Assembly: GCF_963678635.1 (NCBI RefSeq)
Contig: NC_087062.1
Location: 4,390,193 to 4,454,192, forward strand
Source: Symsagittifera roscoffensis
Taxonomy: Eukaryota; Xenacoelomorpha; Acoela; Convolutidae
Direction: 5' to 3'
DNA: 64,000 nt
Every line of letters starts with the position of its first letter. Position 1 is the stretch's first letter. Below the pieces are notes generated by a model. It ran no database searches and was not told where the DNA came from. It saw only the letters and a program-made list of their open reading frames with translations. A program made the translations under genes and the position numbers. Shown piece after piece: positions 34,665-47,485 of this stretch.

Positions 34665-36188
34665 TGGACTATCAAACGTATTGACCAATGACAATACCGT
34701 CAAAAACACGAAAACCGTTCACAAGAAACACTTTTGCAGAACTTAATTATAATTATGCTCACCAACCAAGAACAAACCAACCTCCCCGAAAAATACACAA
34801 AGTTTAAATCACATATGTTCCCATTATTGGAATTTCCCAAAAACATCGACCAAATCAGTAAATTTTTCAGATAATCCACAACCTACACAGGATTATAATG
34901 AAAATTACCCATTTTTTCAGAATAAAAATAAACAACATACACCATATAACATAAACTATTTATCATCCGATGACGATGATTATCATCAACCATAAATTTT
35001 TGCACCATATACTAAAGAATATTGCACACAGAGACCGCGACAATCTCAACCATCTCAAAATATAAAAATTTACCCACAAAATCCATCAGATATACAAAAT
35101 CCACAAATGCATATACAAAACCCATTTAACACACAATCTTTTCAACCAATACAACCACAAAACCCAATGTTAACGCATTCTTATCAACCAACCCAAGTGC
35201 AAAATGAAATACCGCTTCCATATTACCTTCAGCAACATGAAATCACAAAAAAATTAACTTTCAAATTTTTCACAAATGCCAAATGCCGCAGAATCACTAC
35301 AGATGACTATGAATCCATACCTCATGGGTGGATCATCAATAAAATCGAATAAACCATTAATGGTATTCACAGGAACAGACCCTGAATATTCTGTAGAAAA
35401 TTATCTAAATGCAGTAACAGCAAAATTAATTTTAAATATAGGACCCGAACCAATTAATACGCCACTACATCAAAATTGGACACACAGCATCAATACAAAC
35501 AACCCTAGATGGCGCAGCTCAAAAATGATTTTCAGTATTACCCATAGAAACAAAATCAGACTGGAAAAGATTCACACAAGACTTTTCAAAAATGTTTGAT
35601 TCTGAAAGAAACAAACAACATCAAAGAGTTTTATGCAACGAAATCCGCAGATTACCAAATGAAACAAATAAACAATTAGCAGTACGAATCGAAACACTAG
35701 TTCGAAAAGCATATTCACTTAATACACATGAATACAAAAACACAAAAATGACAGAAATTTTGAATATGACCTTAACACCTCAATTAAGGAAAATAGCTAT
35801 AAAAAAAGCATCTGATCCTTACTCAATCCGAGAACCAGATTTAGATTTTCGAAATTTAGTAGACAAACTAGAACAAGCAGAAATCACAATGAAACTCGAA
35901 GAAACAGAAATTCTAAAAATACAATATGTTAATCGGATTGAAACAAATACTACACATATAAATAACATACAAGAATCAGACACAGACCTGATTGAAAAAA
36001 TCACTGAAATACTAAATATCTACGAAAAACATCCAAACTTTAAAGGCAAACCATCCTTCAAAAAATGGTGTAATTATTGCCGACGATACGGACACAGTAT
36101 TTCCGAATGTAGACAAAAACAACAAGACAATCAGAATAAACCTCAAAAGTACAAAAAACCAAATAAATCATTCTTTATCAATACTTGA
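34665..36188 (+). pseudogene. gag: Gag region with CCHC zinc knuckle, frameshifted
   Basis: A Gln/Asn/Pro-rich leader (stop at about 34683, others following) leads into a retrotransposon Gag domain: PLMVFTGTDPEYSVENYLN (about 35354-35410), continuing in other frames at 35592-36188 through RLPNETNKQLAVRIETLV and REPDLDFRNLVDKLEQAE. A single knuckle CNYCRRYGHSISEC (C-x2-C-x4-H-x4-C, 36068-36109) closes it. Reading uses at least three frames, so this copy cannot make intact Gag. Confidence 0.85.
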
Positions 36189-37188
36189 AAAAAGACCAAA
36201 ATCTACCAAACAAAAATATATATAGTAATAACAGTTCAGAAAAACCACTTCCGAGCAACTCAAATTACACAGGAACCAATCACCATTTAACTCAAGTTAT
36301 AGAGGTAAATCACCCGAACGAGGAAATACACGAAATTTCTCACAAAACAGATATAACCGATCGAATAGCCAAAACCACCAAAATAACTATTCACGATCGA
36401 ATTCCAGTACAACAGAATTTGTTTCTGGATCCAGTTCCCAATCAAACCCAAGGAATAGACACTATTCTAATAATCAATCACGAAACTCATCATACAACAG
36501 AAATAGAAACTATTCACATAATAGAAATAGACGTTATTCAAACAATCGAAATCAGAATTATCTAAACAATAGATCAAGGAATATTTCATATAATAGATCA
36601 AACTATCACAGATCAAACGATCATTATCAAAACAGATCACGAAATAATTCACAAAGTCGGAACTCAAGTTACAATAATCGATACAGAAATTATTCCCAGT
36701 CACCACTTAGGAATAATAACCGCTATCCTGATTCTAAACATCGATACAGAAGTAGCACACCAAAACATCAAAGATACATTAATCAAGTGCAGACAAATGA
36801 AGAAACAACTTCAGACCCCCCAGGTATTGATGACACAGGAAGTAACGAATTACAACTAAATCATATAAATTGTGAATCGTCAGATACAGAAAGTGATACA
36901 GATAATACCATCTCTGTAAATATGATAACAGTCGAAAACAACTATGAACCTATCATATATGAACAACCTTTTACTTCACATATATTTGAGAATCAATTGG
37001 AACTCCTTCACAATTACTATATTGGACCCATTGATAATACACAAACTACACAAGAAGTAAACGGAACTAACACGGTAATTAAACCCGATAAAAAAGACGA
37101 AACACAATGCTCAATCACAAAACATGTTTATCAAAATATACAAAAAAAACAACCAAGAAAAAAATATGGACAATTCCATTTCTTTTAG
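36185..37188 (+). pseudogene. Gag-protease linker, Asn/Arg/Ser-rich then acidic
   Basis: After the knuckle the frames encode Asn/Ser/Arg-rich repeats (NRNYS-like words about 36480-36750, in a different frame from the ATG-started one) and then an acidic stretch (DPPGIDDTGSNELQ, SSDTESDTDNTIS at 36787-37188). The Arg/Asn-rich part resembles nucleic-acid-binding tails of long Gags. Frame changes indicate decay. Confidence 0.5.
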
Positions 37189-37667
37189 AAAGCCCAAGAA
37201 ACAAAGAATTTCAACCACCAGATCTTGAAATTGATTTTTTAATTGACTCAGGAGCAGAATCAAATATAATTAATATTCCCACATGGAACGAAATCAAAAC
37301 ATTGCATCCAAAATTAACACCTCTTGAAACTTCTAGTAAATTAGCAACAACACAAGGACCAACTTTAGTAAATTATGGAAAAATCCAATTATTCCTTCTT
37401 CCCACAAGAACAATGGAGCAAAACAAAATTTTAAGCAAACCATTTAAACAAATTTTTCATATTACTGATATTAAACACAATATCATTGGCATACCATTTA
37501 TATCTAAATATATACCAACGATCAACATCTTAAATGGTAAGATACATATCAAAGATAAATACACAAAAACAAAAAATTTAGCCCTAACATTCTTCCAAAG
37601 ATTAAACAAAAAACCAAAGTTCTTCTCAAAATTTTACCCATTTACAATCAACAGCGGAAACACCTGA
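37107..37667 (+). pseudogene. pro: Retroviral-type aspartic protease
   Basis: FLIDSGAESNIINIP (about 37237) carries the catalytic DSG triad of retropepsins, and HNIIGIPF (about 37477) resembles the later (I/L)(I/L)G motif. The frame is open for 186 codons and partly overlaps the preceding one. It sits between Gag and RT as in Ty3/gypsy elements; downstream the pol frame is broken. Confidence 0.85.
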
Positions 37668-39050
37668 AACCACTCTCAGGCAATGTATATAATTTTTCCA
37701 TAAAACAAGTTCACCAGTATAACAAAAGTCAAAATAAACAACAAATTTTTATGTCAGATTTTGAATTTAAACCTATTCACAAATTTTTCAAAATCACGAT
37801 CTCATCCATCAAATATTTGAAAAACACGAATTCCGACATCATTTCCTTACATGTGTATAACAATACACCATATCAAGTAATATTACCCTTAGGACTTTTA
37901 GGATAATGTGAAACAAATGCTACAATATCACCCATAAAAGAAGTAGCCCACCGCGTTAATAATATACTCCAAATATTAGATATTTGCCAATCCACAATTC
38001 TTGACGAAAAATTATCCATAAATAATATAATAAGTGATGAAAAAAGAAACACAGCTTACTTCACAAAAACACCATATTTTAAACCAACATTCAATATAAC
38101 AATTTACACGAAAGAACAACAAAAATTTTCAACAATGTTTAATTTTGAACATTCACAAATTACACAAATTGAATTTGATAAATTAGCAAAACAACTGTTA
38201 AAATATTCAACAGTATACGCAACATCAAAATTTGATGTTGAAAATTTTTGTTCGTTACTACACCTCCCGTTAAAACCCGACGCAGTTTTCAAAAAACAAA
38301 GAGCCAGTAAAGTACCAATTCACTTACATGACAAGGTAAACAGATTACTTGAAATTTTAGAACAATACGAAATTATCTCACCAGTAAATAAAGAAGAACA
38401 ACCAAAGGTAAAACTTTTATCAACCCTGTTATCATTCTAGCAAAAGGTGAATCACTAAAAATAGTTTTAGACGCTAGATACCTCAATTCACTAATTGACG
38501 AATCAAAATGCAATTGGCCTATTGAACCCATACAAGTTATTTTAACAAAGATAAATGGTAAATATTTCACAACCGCAGATATGAATAGTGCTTTTAATCA
38601 AATGCCACTAGATGAACAATCACGACGTTTAACACAATTTGTTATTGGAAATTAACAATATGAATTCAATCGCTTATTCTATGGTATATCCATAGGACCA
38701 GCAGTTTTTTCAGCTTTTATGAGAAAAAATTTTTGACCACTAATACTCAAGAAAAACGCAATCACATACTTAGATGATGTGTTTATGCAATCACAAACTA
38801 AAGAAGAAATGTTTACAGTTTTAGAACAGTATCATAAAATACTTCAGAACGAAAATCTGAAGGCAGCTCCCGATAAATCACACTTCTTTCCAACACGCGT
38901 TAAATTTTTAGGACATAATATAGAACGAGAAGGTATAACTCCATTAAAATCACGCATTGATGCCATTCAAAAACTTCAGCCACCTACAAATAAAAAGAAA
39001 ATCGAGAATTCCTTGGAATGTTAAATTTTTTCAGTAAATATGTTTACAAA
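37668..39050 (+). pseudogene. pol: Reverse transcriptase, interrupted by stops and a frameshift
   Basis: RT motifs in order: VPIHLHDKVNRLLEILEQY (about 38313), KIVLDARYLNSLIDESKC (38458), FTTADMNSAFNQMPLDEQS (38567), RLFYGISIGP (38673), TYLDDVFMQS with the YxDD box (38765), VKFLGHNIEREGI (38909). In-frame stops at about 38653 and 38734, and frame changes near 38405 and 39005, disable it. YLDD and the spacing fit Ty3/gypsy RT. Confidence 0.9.
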
Positions 39051-39760
39051 ATGCAATTATACTTAAGACCCTTCTATAATATCCTCAGACAAGAAAATAA
39101 TTTTGAATGGACCACTGAACATCAAACACGATATGAAGAAATTAAAAAACTTTAACTGAACAATTTTCAAATACTATTCCAGGTCCAAATCAACCATTCT
39201 ATGCAATGTGCGATGCTTCAAATTTTGGCATCGGCGCAGCATTGCTACAATCACATAGTGGAACAAATAAAATGAATCTTACATCAGCAAATTCACGATT
39301 ATTCACTCAAGCAGAGCTACGATTCTCAACTCTAATGAGAGAATGTACAGCTGTAATTTATACACTTACAGAATATGAATTTCTGATACTTGGATCAAAA
39401 CAATTCTATTCACAGATCACAAACCAATTATATTTCTCTTTACACAAAAGTCAAATCCAAATCATAGAGTTTATAGATTTCAACTGATTCTAATGATATT
39501 TCCAAACCTACATATAGTTTGGACAGCAGGAAAAAACCTTGCGTTACCAGATACATTAAGTCGAAATACGCCACCTGAATTACTCACAAGAAAAATAAAA
39601 CAACACTCGCATAAGAAAGACCTTTTCCCATTAATCGAAAAACAAAATTTAACCGATAAAATAAACTTATCAGGACCGCAAACAAACAATTCAAAATACA
39701 CAATAAATCAAGTTTTTGACCTCCATGACCGACTTGACACAATTCCCCTATAAAACTAGA
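39051..39760 (+). pseudogene. pol: RNase H domain and tether
   Basis: FYAMCDASNFGIGAALLQ (about 39198) has the first catalytic Asp; ELRFSTLMRECTAVIYTL (39321) has the Glu. The DHK(P)-type third motif is frameshifted near 39410. LHIVWTAGKNLALPDTLSRN (about 39508) is the conserved Ala-Asp-x-Leu-Ser end of gypsy RNase H. Confidence 0.88.
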
Positions 39761-41308
39761 AATTGACAATATTTTTCTCTCCCCAACAAATAAAATTACA
39801 CTTGAACTTTTAAAACAATATCAAAATCTCGACCCAGTAATTAGACAACTAAAATCATGGCACAAATACAAAACTAAGCCCGTAAAAACAGATACCACAA
39901 TTTTAGGAAATCAAACACTCCTCCGATATTTCCGAAAATTTAATAACACAACAACTAATGAAAATACAGATCTTTTAGAATATCATTTAAATGATTCCAA
40001 AGTTCCCTGTCTTCCTTTAAGTATGATATTAATAGCTTTTAACATCTCACATACACAAAATACTAAAGGACACTCCGGATCAGAAAAAACATACACGAAT
40101 TTTACACAAAATTTTTAATTCCCAAATGCACCAATTTGGATAAAAGTATTATGCAATGATTGTATAATATGTCAATCAAACCTACCTTATCCAAATCAAA
40201 AACAAATAGCACAAAAACAAGATTTTAAAGGACAAAGTTTATGTTTTAACCATCGCTTTTCATTCGACACAAAAGGACCAATTTCACCATCTTCTGAAGG
40301 AAACTCTTACATTATGGTCATTGTTGACGCATTCACACATTATGTAGCACTCAACCCAGTACCACATTGTAATTTTTAATATGCTTACACGACGCTTTAT
40401 GAACATTGGATAGCCAAATTCGGACTACCAGAAATTTTAGTTACAGACAACGGTACAGAATTCATAAATAATGAAATCATCACACTATGTCATTTATATA
40501 ACATCAAACACAAACCACGTACATCTCACGCACCTTGGACAAACGGCTTAGTCGAAGGTATGAACCGTTCACTACAAGAAAATCTCCGATGTATCATAAA
40601 TGGAAATGATACAAAATACACAGAATGGTCAGCAGATGTAAAATTATTTCCCTTAGCATACAATTCACAAATTACGACAACTTTAGGAATGTCACCATAC
40701 GAAATGGTTTTCAATCAAAAGCCACGTAAACCAATTATGTTTACAGCAAATTCCCAGAATAATGCACAAGTTATTGCCAACCAAATAAAGACTCAATTTG
40801 TTATAAGCTACCTTTACACACACATGATGAAGATCAATTTCATCACCCACGAATTCTTAAATTAGCCTCCGGCACACACACCGAATGGACTTTAAATAGA
40901 GATAAAAAACACAATGAAATTTACCAAAAAGTAACAAAGAAATTGTTACAAAGGCAAAACATTAATGATCAAATCAATTCACGCTTTAAAACAGCCACAG
41001 ATTTAAAAATTGGAACATTTGTCTTAATACCTAATTTTATTACGCAAAAAGGAATCTCTAAAAAATTACAACCCCTTCGAAAAGGACCTTACCAAATAAT
41101 TGCCAAACCCACTGACGTAAGGTATAAACTTACAGATTCAACTAAAAAAAAAAGTGTTCAACATCGAAACAATCTATTGCCCTACTACCCAAAGGAATAC
41201 GCACTACGCGAATTAACTCGTTTATATTCTTTCACAGGTTTAAAAGTTATTCAAAATCACCCACATAAAGAAAAAGAAATTGATGAACAACACAACGTTC
41301 ATCAATAA
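39761..41308 (+). pseudogene. pol: Integrase (HHCC, DDE) and C-terminal chromodomain-less tail
   Basis: The zinc-binding HHCC module (SHTQNTKGHSG... CNDCIICQ, about 40048-40175) is followed by the catalytic core: FDTKGP (40265, first Asp), TDNGTEF (40442, second Asp), PWTNGLVEG (about 40532, Glu). After MSPYEMVFNQKPRKP (40690) a frameshift leads to a basic C-terminal domain (40943-41308, GPYQIIAKP, VQHRNNLLPYYP). Stops lie near 40118 and 40377. The KGPYQI and HRNNLLPYYP words are typical of the GPY/F module. Confidence 0.9.
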
Positions 41309-41850
41309 AATCAAAATCAAACACAAATTAAATTTAAACACAATCAAAAACTAACAGACCAAAAATTATCTCAAAAAGAAAAAAAACAGGAAAACGATAG
41401 AAAAAAGTTTACCACAAGAACGAGTAGAAAAATTTGATCATAGAGAATCATCACGACTTAGAAATCAACCACGTAAAAATTACAAAACATTCATTCCACA
41501 ATCTAAAATATTAAAGGAAGTTGAATTTCAAAAACAACCTCGATTTTAAAAAATTAATAATTTTTGCACCTCTGGATCATATTGAACTTTCATTTTTCAA
41601 GATAACATGCTGACAAATACGCAAAAATTCTAGTTCAGATTCAGCCAATAGGATTCACTTAAATCCGTCTCCTTCTATATCTCTAACACCAACCTATTAA
41701 CCGAAAGATATTAAACTCCAGGCATATCTATAACTATAACCTTACAACCTCCAGGTCAAAAATAAGCAACTCGCTAAAACTTGACAACTAAAATAAATAC
41801 CACCATAATATCATAACCCTTCTTTATCTAATAACCGAAAGATCAACAAT

Positions 41851-42715
41851 ATTTTCCCAACTCAGACCTCAAAAACCCCCCAAACAAAAATGTTAAATTA
41901 GCCTAAAGTAAAAGAACGACCATATTAAATTAGCCTAAAGTATAAAAATCTCAAAAAAACCCCAGATCACTTGACAAATAAAAATAAAGTATAAGAAGAC
42001 CTCCCGAACAACATAAAACTCGCCCCCAACAATTTTTCACAAAACTCAACCCACTTGTCAAAAAACCAACAAGTAATTCGACCACACTTGAAAATTGCCC
42101 CAAACAACAAAAAATATTCGATGAAGAAGCCATTTCTTAAATGCTCTTCTCTCGATCATTCAACATAATTCTCAACATTTTCATAAATTTTTTAACAATA
42201 TTTAAACTTTTATTCATATTTCTTTTTGATACCTTTGAAGCTTTTGTAATAATCTTAATCATTTTTAAGCCAACATTATATTCCCAACTTAGACCTCAAA
42301 AACCCTCCAACCAAAAATGGAAAATCAGCCAAAAGTAAAAAAAGGACCATATTCATTTGGCCTAAAGTACAAATATTTCAAAAATACCCCAGATCACCCG
42401 ACAAAAAAAATAAAGCAAAGAAGACCACCCGAACACCATAAAATCAGCCTCCAACAAATTTTCACAAAACTCAACCCCCTTGTCAAAAAATCCATAAATA
42501 ACTCGATCACTCTTGAATCTTGCCTCAAACAGCAAAAAATATTTGACGAAGAAATAATTTCTTAAATGCTCTTCTCTCAATCAGTCAATATCTTCAAAAA
42601 TACAATTTTAAATTTTTTTAATAAACTTTTTCATACTATTCAAACTTTTGTTCATTTTTCTATTTGATACTTTAAAGCTTTTATAATCATTTTAATAATC
42701 TTTTGCAACATTTAT
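41851..42715 (+). repeat. Tandem duplication (427-bp period) carrying a small basic ORF and a membrane ORF
   Basis: Two units, about 41851-42273 and 42282-42715, starting at TTCCCAACTCAGACCTC and TTCCCAACTTAGACCTC. Each contains a basic frame then a frame starting MLFS that is strongly hydrophobic. In unit 1 the basic frame is broken and the MLFS frame (42141-42338) is open; in unit 2 the reverse holds. The complementary damage suggests duplication followed by relaxed constraint. Confidence 0.75.
42317..42565 (+). CDS. Small basic accessory ORF (82 codons)
   Basis: Intact frame beginning MENQPKVKKGPYSFGLKYK, with a high Lys/Arg content (KKIKQRRPPEHHK) and a helical C terminus (CLKQQKIFDEE). 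Its position between pol and env is where complex retroelements place small regulatory proteins, but no homology is recognisable and function is unknown. A broken version lies 427 bp upstream. Confidence 0.5.
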   Translation: MENQPKVKKGPYSFGLKYKYFKNTPDHPTKKIKQRRPPEHHKISLQQIFTKLNPLVKKSINNSITLESCLKQQKIFDEEIIS

Positions 42716-42989
42716 AAAATTTTCTACTCTCTATTTGAAATATATCTCCAACTTTCCCTAATCATTGATCATATTAACAGGTACGATAATTCAAAGTCTA
42801 TTTAAATGATAAGAACAATTTTTAGTAGACCAGATATTTTTTTACTATTTGTAATTTTCACCATATTCTTATTATCCCTAATACTGACAATGTTCAAACA
42901 AGGGTAACATTCGCCTTAGCAACAATCCTTTTATTTCTTTTCATTGAAGAATACTACAATAAACATAAACCTTCCCACTAGAAAAAATC

Positions 42990-43916
42990 AATCAGATTCT
43001 TTCAAAAATTGCTAGCCAACAATCACAAAATCAGTCTTTACCGACATCATCCCAAGAAAACCCAACAATACCCACAACTACCCAAAACCCCCAAGCATCC
43101 ACACGAATTTCTTTTCAAGATAATCCATACACTTTTGAAGAACGACACGCCCGCTTATCCGAACCATTGGAACCAGTTCAGCGACAGGCACCTCTAAGTG
43201 AACCAACATATAATTTGTACCCCACATTACCACAAGAATTAAGCAGAATAAGAAACATTAGTCAAAACCAAAATACAGTCGAAATAAATAGACAAATTAT
43301 ACATCCACGACGAAACAGAAGTTTTCAAACCCCTAGAGTTCATATTGATATACCACAACCACCAACACCAACTACTCCAAAAATTTCAAGTAGTACATTG
43401 CCAGAAACTCCCACACTACTTTCACAACAGAGGACCTCAATTATACCCTCAGATTACTTAGGTTCAACACCAACATCTGAACAATAACGTGAAAATCCCT
43501 TTAACCCCCCCAATCCCACAGCACGACTACCATATTGGGCAACACACTCATATACACAAGGTGAACCAACCTTAGTGAATGATCCTATAGATATTTCTAC
43601 GGATACAACACTCTCATCACTACCAGAAACATTATCAATACCATCAACACCATCATTAAGTCAAATTTCACCGACGCTTTTCCCTTTAAATTTCCCAAAT
43701 AACCTCGACGCTAGATATCGAGCACAATCATCAACAAATATCCCTTTACGACTTGACTGGAATACATTCGTAGCACCCCACCATTATTTGGACAATATCA
43801 AGATAGTAACCGAATCCACAGTTGGGCACTTAACAGACTACAATATAGACAAGATATCCACGAAGATATTCGTGAACACAATATTCAAATACTTCAACAA
43901 AATAGTCTCCAATTAA
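42990..43916 (+). pseudogene. Ser/Thr/Pro/Gln-rich ORF between pol and env
   Basis: One frame is open, without its own clear ATG, from about 42990 to a TAA at 43485-43487 and continues in the same composition to 43916 (QSLPTSSQENPTIPTTTQ, DIPQPPTPTTPKISSST, LPETLSIPSTPSLSQISP). Low-complexity, probably disordered. A preceding hydrophobic stretch (about 42830-42960, ending in several stops) could once have been a signal or membrane segment. Role unknown; possibly a surface or linker part of Env. Confidence 0.5.
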
Positions 43917-44189
43917 AATTCGAAATCACGATCAAATTTAACGATATTGTTCAACATCCCTAATCATTAAATCCACCAAATATAACAGCTCAGTCGCTAC
44001 CACCACCATTTATAACAACTGAAGTCATATATAAATACGATAGATATACAAAAAACACAATTGGTTACATCACATTTTATAACCCATACTCAGGATTATC
44101 ATACACATGTATATTCTAAAAATATTAACGTTTCAACACATCTTTTTTTCTAATACTTTCCGACCAAAACACAAATCCTTCTCCTCGCA

Positions 44190-46520
44190 CAGGACCCCAG
44201 GATTTATTAGTAACACACTACGATTGCGAAGAAAATGAACAAACAACACTACACAAATATGCAATAAATCAAGTATCACATTGCGAAACAGAACCACAAG
44301 CTATAGAAACTACAAATTTAATAGCAACATTGTATTCAAAAGTCCGAGCAACAACAGTCACAGGATATAATTTTACAGCAATATTTTCTGAAAAGAAAGT
44401 TCACTGTTCACAAGTTTCCAATGGAAATAAAAACCGACTTGATCACGAATCAATCTATCAAATTAATATAAAACGACTTTTACATCTAAATCCCGATGAT
44501 TGTACAAACAAACTACTCAGACTAAACATCACGAGAAATAGAAACACAGACAGGAAAATAGTTAATTTCCAAATCTTTGCCGATTCTGTACACCAAGCAC
44601 AACTTGAACGATATCAAGGACATCTAAAACTAGACGAAAAATACCCATACAACGGCGCACACGGAAGAGTAATTTATGACATACACGATAAACACTGGAC
44701 ACCACATATAGGAATAAGTGACCCCTCAAACTGCAAAGCAGACACAAAAAATAAAGGATATCAAGAAATAATGTTTTTCGATTGGAAAATACAACTCAAA
44801 AAAGTACAACTCACACGAGATTTATCTGATAACACAATGATCTATCAAGGAATTAGTTCACCTTGCAAAAATGATCAAAGTTATTGTGAACCTACAACAA
44901 GGACCCAAGCAACAATTGTTTGGCTTCTGAAGATACATGCACAACATTCCAAGTAGCAAAAATACACGCTCGAATGATAAAACTTCATGAAAAATATTTT
45001 ATAGAATCATTTCCATACGAACAAGTAAATCCATCCCGAAAACAAAGTAATGATTTTCGAAATATTCATGATATAGAAAATAAATTAACACGTTTCCAAA
45101 TATATCAAGTAACAGAAATTGCATGCAAATACAGAAATCCACTTTATAAGACACAATATTCTGAAATACTAGTCGAATACGAAAAAGGTTTCGACATGAC
45201 CACTGGAAAAATAAAATTTGACCCTTATGTCACAAGTCACCCTATAAATGAAGGAACATCACACATCCCAGTTAACTTTCAAAAAAGCGCAGGTCAACCT
45301 GGTGGAAAACTAAAACCACATAACAGTAAAAGCACACGTTTACAAGAACTATCACTAATGAATAACACCTATTTCGGTAACATTCATTACGATATTCACT
45401 TAGATATGAAGTTAGACTACACAATTAGTCGAATTTTTCAAGAAATGTCACTCTCCGAATTAGAAACACTACATCAACTATGCGAATTGGAAAGGACACA
45501 AATCTTACAATCACTCGCACGAGCAGTACTAAAAATACCCTACGCAGGATACTTATTATCAGGAAACAGATAAAATTTTCTAGACTACGAAGGAAATATT
45601 TTATGGTTTTATACTTGTATCAAAAAAGTATCACCACTATATGTTTTTGAAGACAAACGTTGTTATAAAAGAATCCCTATATTCTATAAAAATAAAGTAC
45701 ATTTTGTTGACACTTATTCAAGATGAACATATTTTTGGGATACCGCAGTCCCATGTGGATCAAAAAATAGCCACAATGTAGTACAATTGAATCCTGTTGA
45801 AGATAAATACTATCTCCTTACACCATACCCTACATTAATGAAATCACTCAAAAAATTTTTACCCGAAAGCATCAGATCTATTGCTCGTAATCCAAATATT
45901 GAATTACCATCATTTGGAATATATTCTAAATCAGATATCCAACATCAATTTAGAACACAACAGTTTCAGGAATTATTAACACAAATGGACACAATACAAA
46001 GACAATCAATTGACCAGAGTTTAAGAAAACTTGCCGAAACTGCAGGATTTGCAGACATTTATACACAAGATTATAGCGGATTTTTTAAAGTCATTAAAGA
46101 CTACATATATTTAAACGGTGAAAACCACAGACCACAAGATATTTCACCTATAAATATTTTCAGTTTTGTCACTTTAAAGAACGAAATTCTAGCTTTTCTA
46201 GGATGGCCCTATTACATCTTAGAAAAATTAACTATCTTATACGCCATATTATATTTTATAGGATTTTTTTTTCACACTCTTAAAAGGAATCTATAACACA
46301 CACAAGTAAACAGACAAGCAAGTGTAGCACGTATACTATTTTCAAGATTTTTTGGAATTTTTTCATCCTCAATGAACAAAATACTTCTAGATGCACAAAT
46401 AAAAGAATATAACACGAAAATATCCACAAGACAAAACACTTACGACGAAAAACACAATAAGATAGAGATAACACCTAACGAACCACAGTTGCCACCCCTA
46501 CCACAAAATCATTCATTATA
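44190..46520 (+). pseudogene. env: Env-like membrane glycoprotein gene, broken
   Basis: Frame 2 from about 44195 (DLLVTHYDCEENEQ) to 44956, then frame 1 from 44920 to 46296, then a short tail in another frame to about 46520. There are many Cys residues, several N-glycosylation sequons, a hydrophobic segment near the C terminus (AILYFIGFFF, about 46240) and a charged tail, the plan of a retroviral-type Env with surface and transmembrane parts. In-frame stops near 45571 and 45724 and a frameshift near 44930 inactivate it. I cannot assign the fusion class. Position after pol supports the env call. Confidence 0.72.
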
Positions 46521-46709
46521 ATTAGTTCCCCGTAGTTTCCGAAACCTAGCAATCACAAATAATCCAAATTCTAGACCAAATATAACACAAAGCCCCATCC
46601 AACATATAATGACACATCATTCACAAAATGATAATACAAACGAACAAATTATAGAACAACCCCACACCACCACTTTTCAGTCTCAACATAATCATTTTTT
46701 AAGCCCACG

Positions 46710-47432
46710 ATGAGCCGAAAACTTGGATCCCTTCATCGCTCAAATTCCCACCCAGCCAACCTCCAAACTCAAATCCCAATAATCCCACTTTTAGTTTTCC
46801 CACCACCTGATTTTCCGATTATTAATATATCATCAAGCACGAATTCCGATACTAACTCAGATATTTCAGTTCTATACTCTATCTCACAATTTAATAACCC
46901 TAATGTAGAAACCCCTGACGAATTTGCAGACTCCGAACCATCTCCCTCAAATTATACTCAGACCAACTCCTCAGTTTTTTCAAAACCCCCTTTTCTTTCA
47001 ATCCCATCAAATCATCCACTCCCATCCATTTCTACTCCTTCTTATGCTTCCCAAGTGACCCCAACCTATTCTCCACTTCATTCCGACAGATCATATAATA
47101 ATTCCCCTGATACCCCCCAAATTTCCCAGGAGCTCGATAAATTTATTACCTTACAACAACACTTATTACACCCTAACACCCTCACAGTACATCAACTGTC
47201 ATCCACAATAACATCCTCAAATCCACCTACTCCTACACCCTCCTCAGTTTACACTCCATCATTAACACAATCATCCACATCCACCGAAACACCTAGTAGC
47301 ACTCACCGATTTTATCGCACTTTATACGAAAATTCCCAAATCACCCATTCCCGACCAAACCCGGAACAGCCCGCGAATATATTAATCACCCGCAACATAC
47401 CAACACGAAAATTTTCTGGCAATCAACATTAA
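46710..47432 (+). CDS. Second Ser/Thr/Pro-rich ORF of the giant element (240 codons)
   Basis: Begins MSRKLGSLHRSNSHPANL and is almost entirely Ser, Thr, Pro, Asn and Gln-rich; no fold is predicted by eye. It overlaps an open stretch in the -1 frame that leads straight into the next ORF (47486-48496), so the two may have formed one protein of about 590 residues, joined by a programmed frameshift or split by a one-base mutation. Function unknown. Confidence 0.55.
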   Translation: MSRKLGSLHRSNSHPANLQTQIPIIPLLVFPPPDFPIINISSSTNSDTNSDISVLYSISQFNNPNVETPDEFADSEPSPSNYTQTNSSVFSKPPFLSIPSNHPLPSISTPSYASQVTPTYSPLHSDRSYNNSPDTPQISQELDKFITLQQHLLHPNTLTVHQLSSTITSSNPPTPTPSSVYTPSLTQSSTSTETPSSTHRFYRTLYENSQITHSRPNPEQPANILITRNIPTRKFSGNQH

Positions 47433-47485
47433 ACACATCTAACGATACTAACGACACACGCAGTTTTGTAGATGAACATGTTTTA

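Noticed and set aside
42830-42990. Independent membrane protein gene before the Ser/Thr/Pro-rich ORF
   Set aside because: Several stops within 160 bp and no start; at most a decayed segment.
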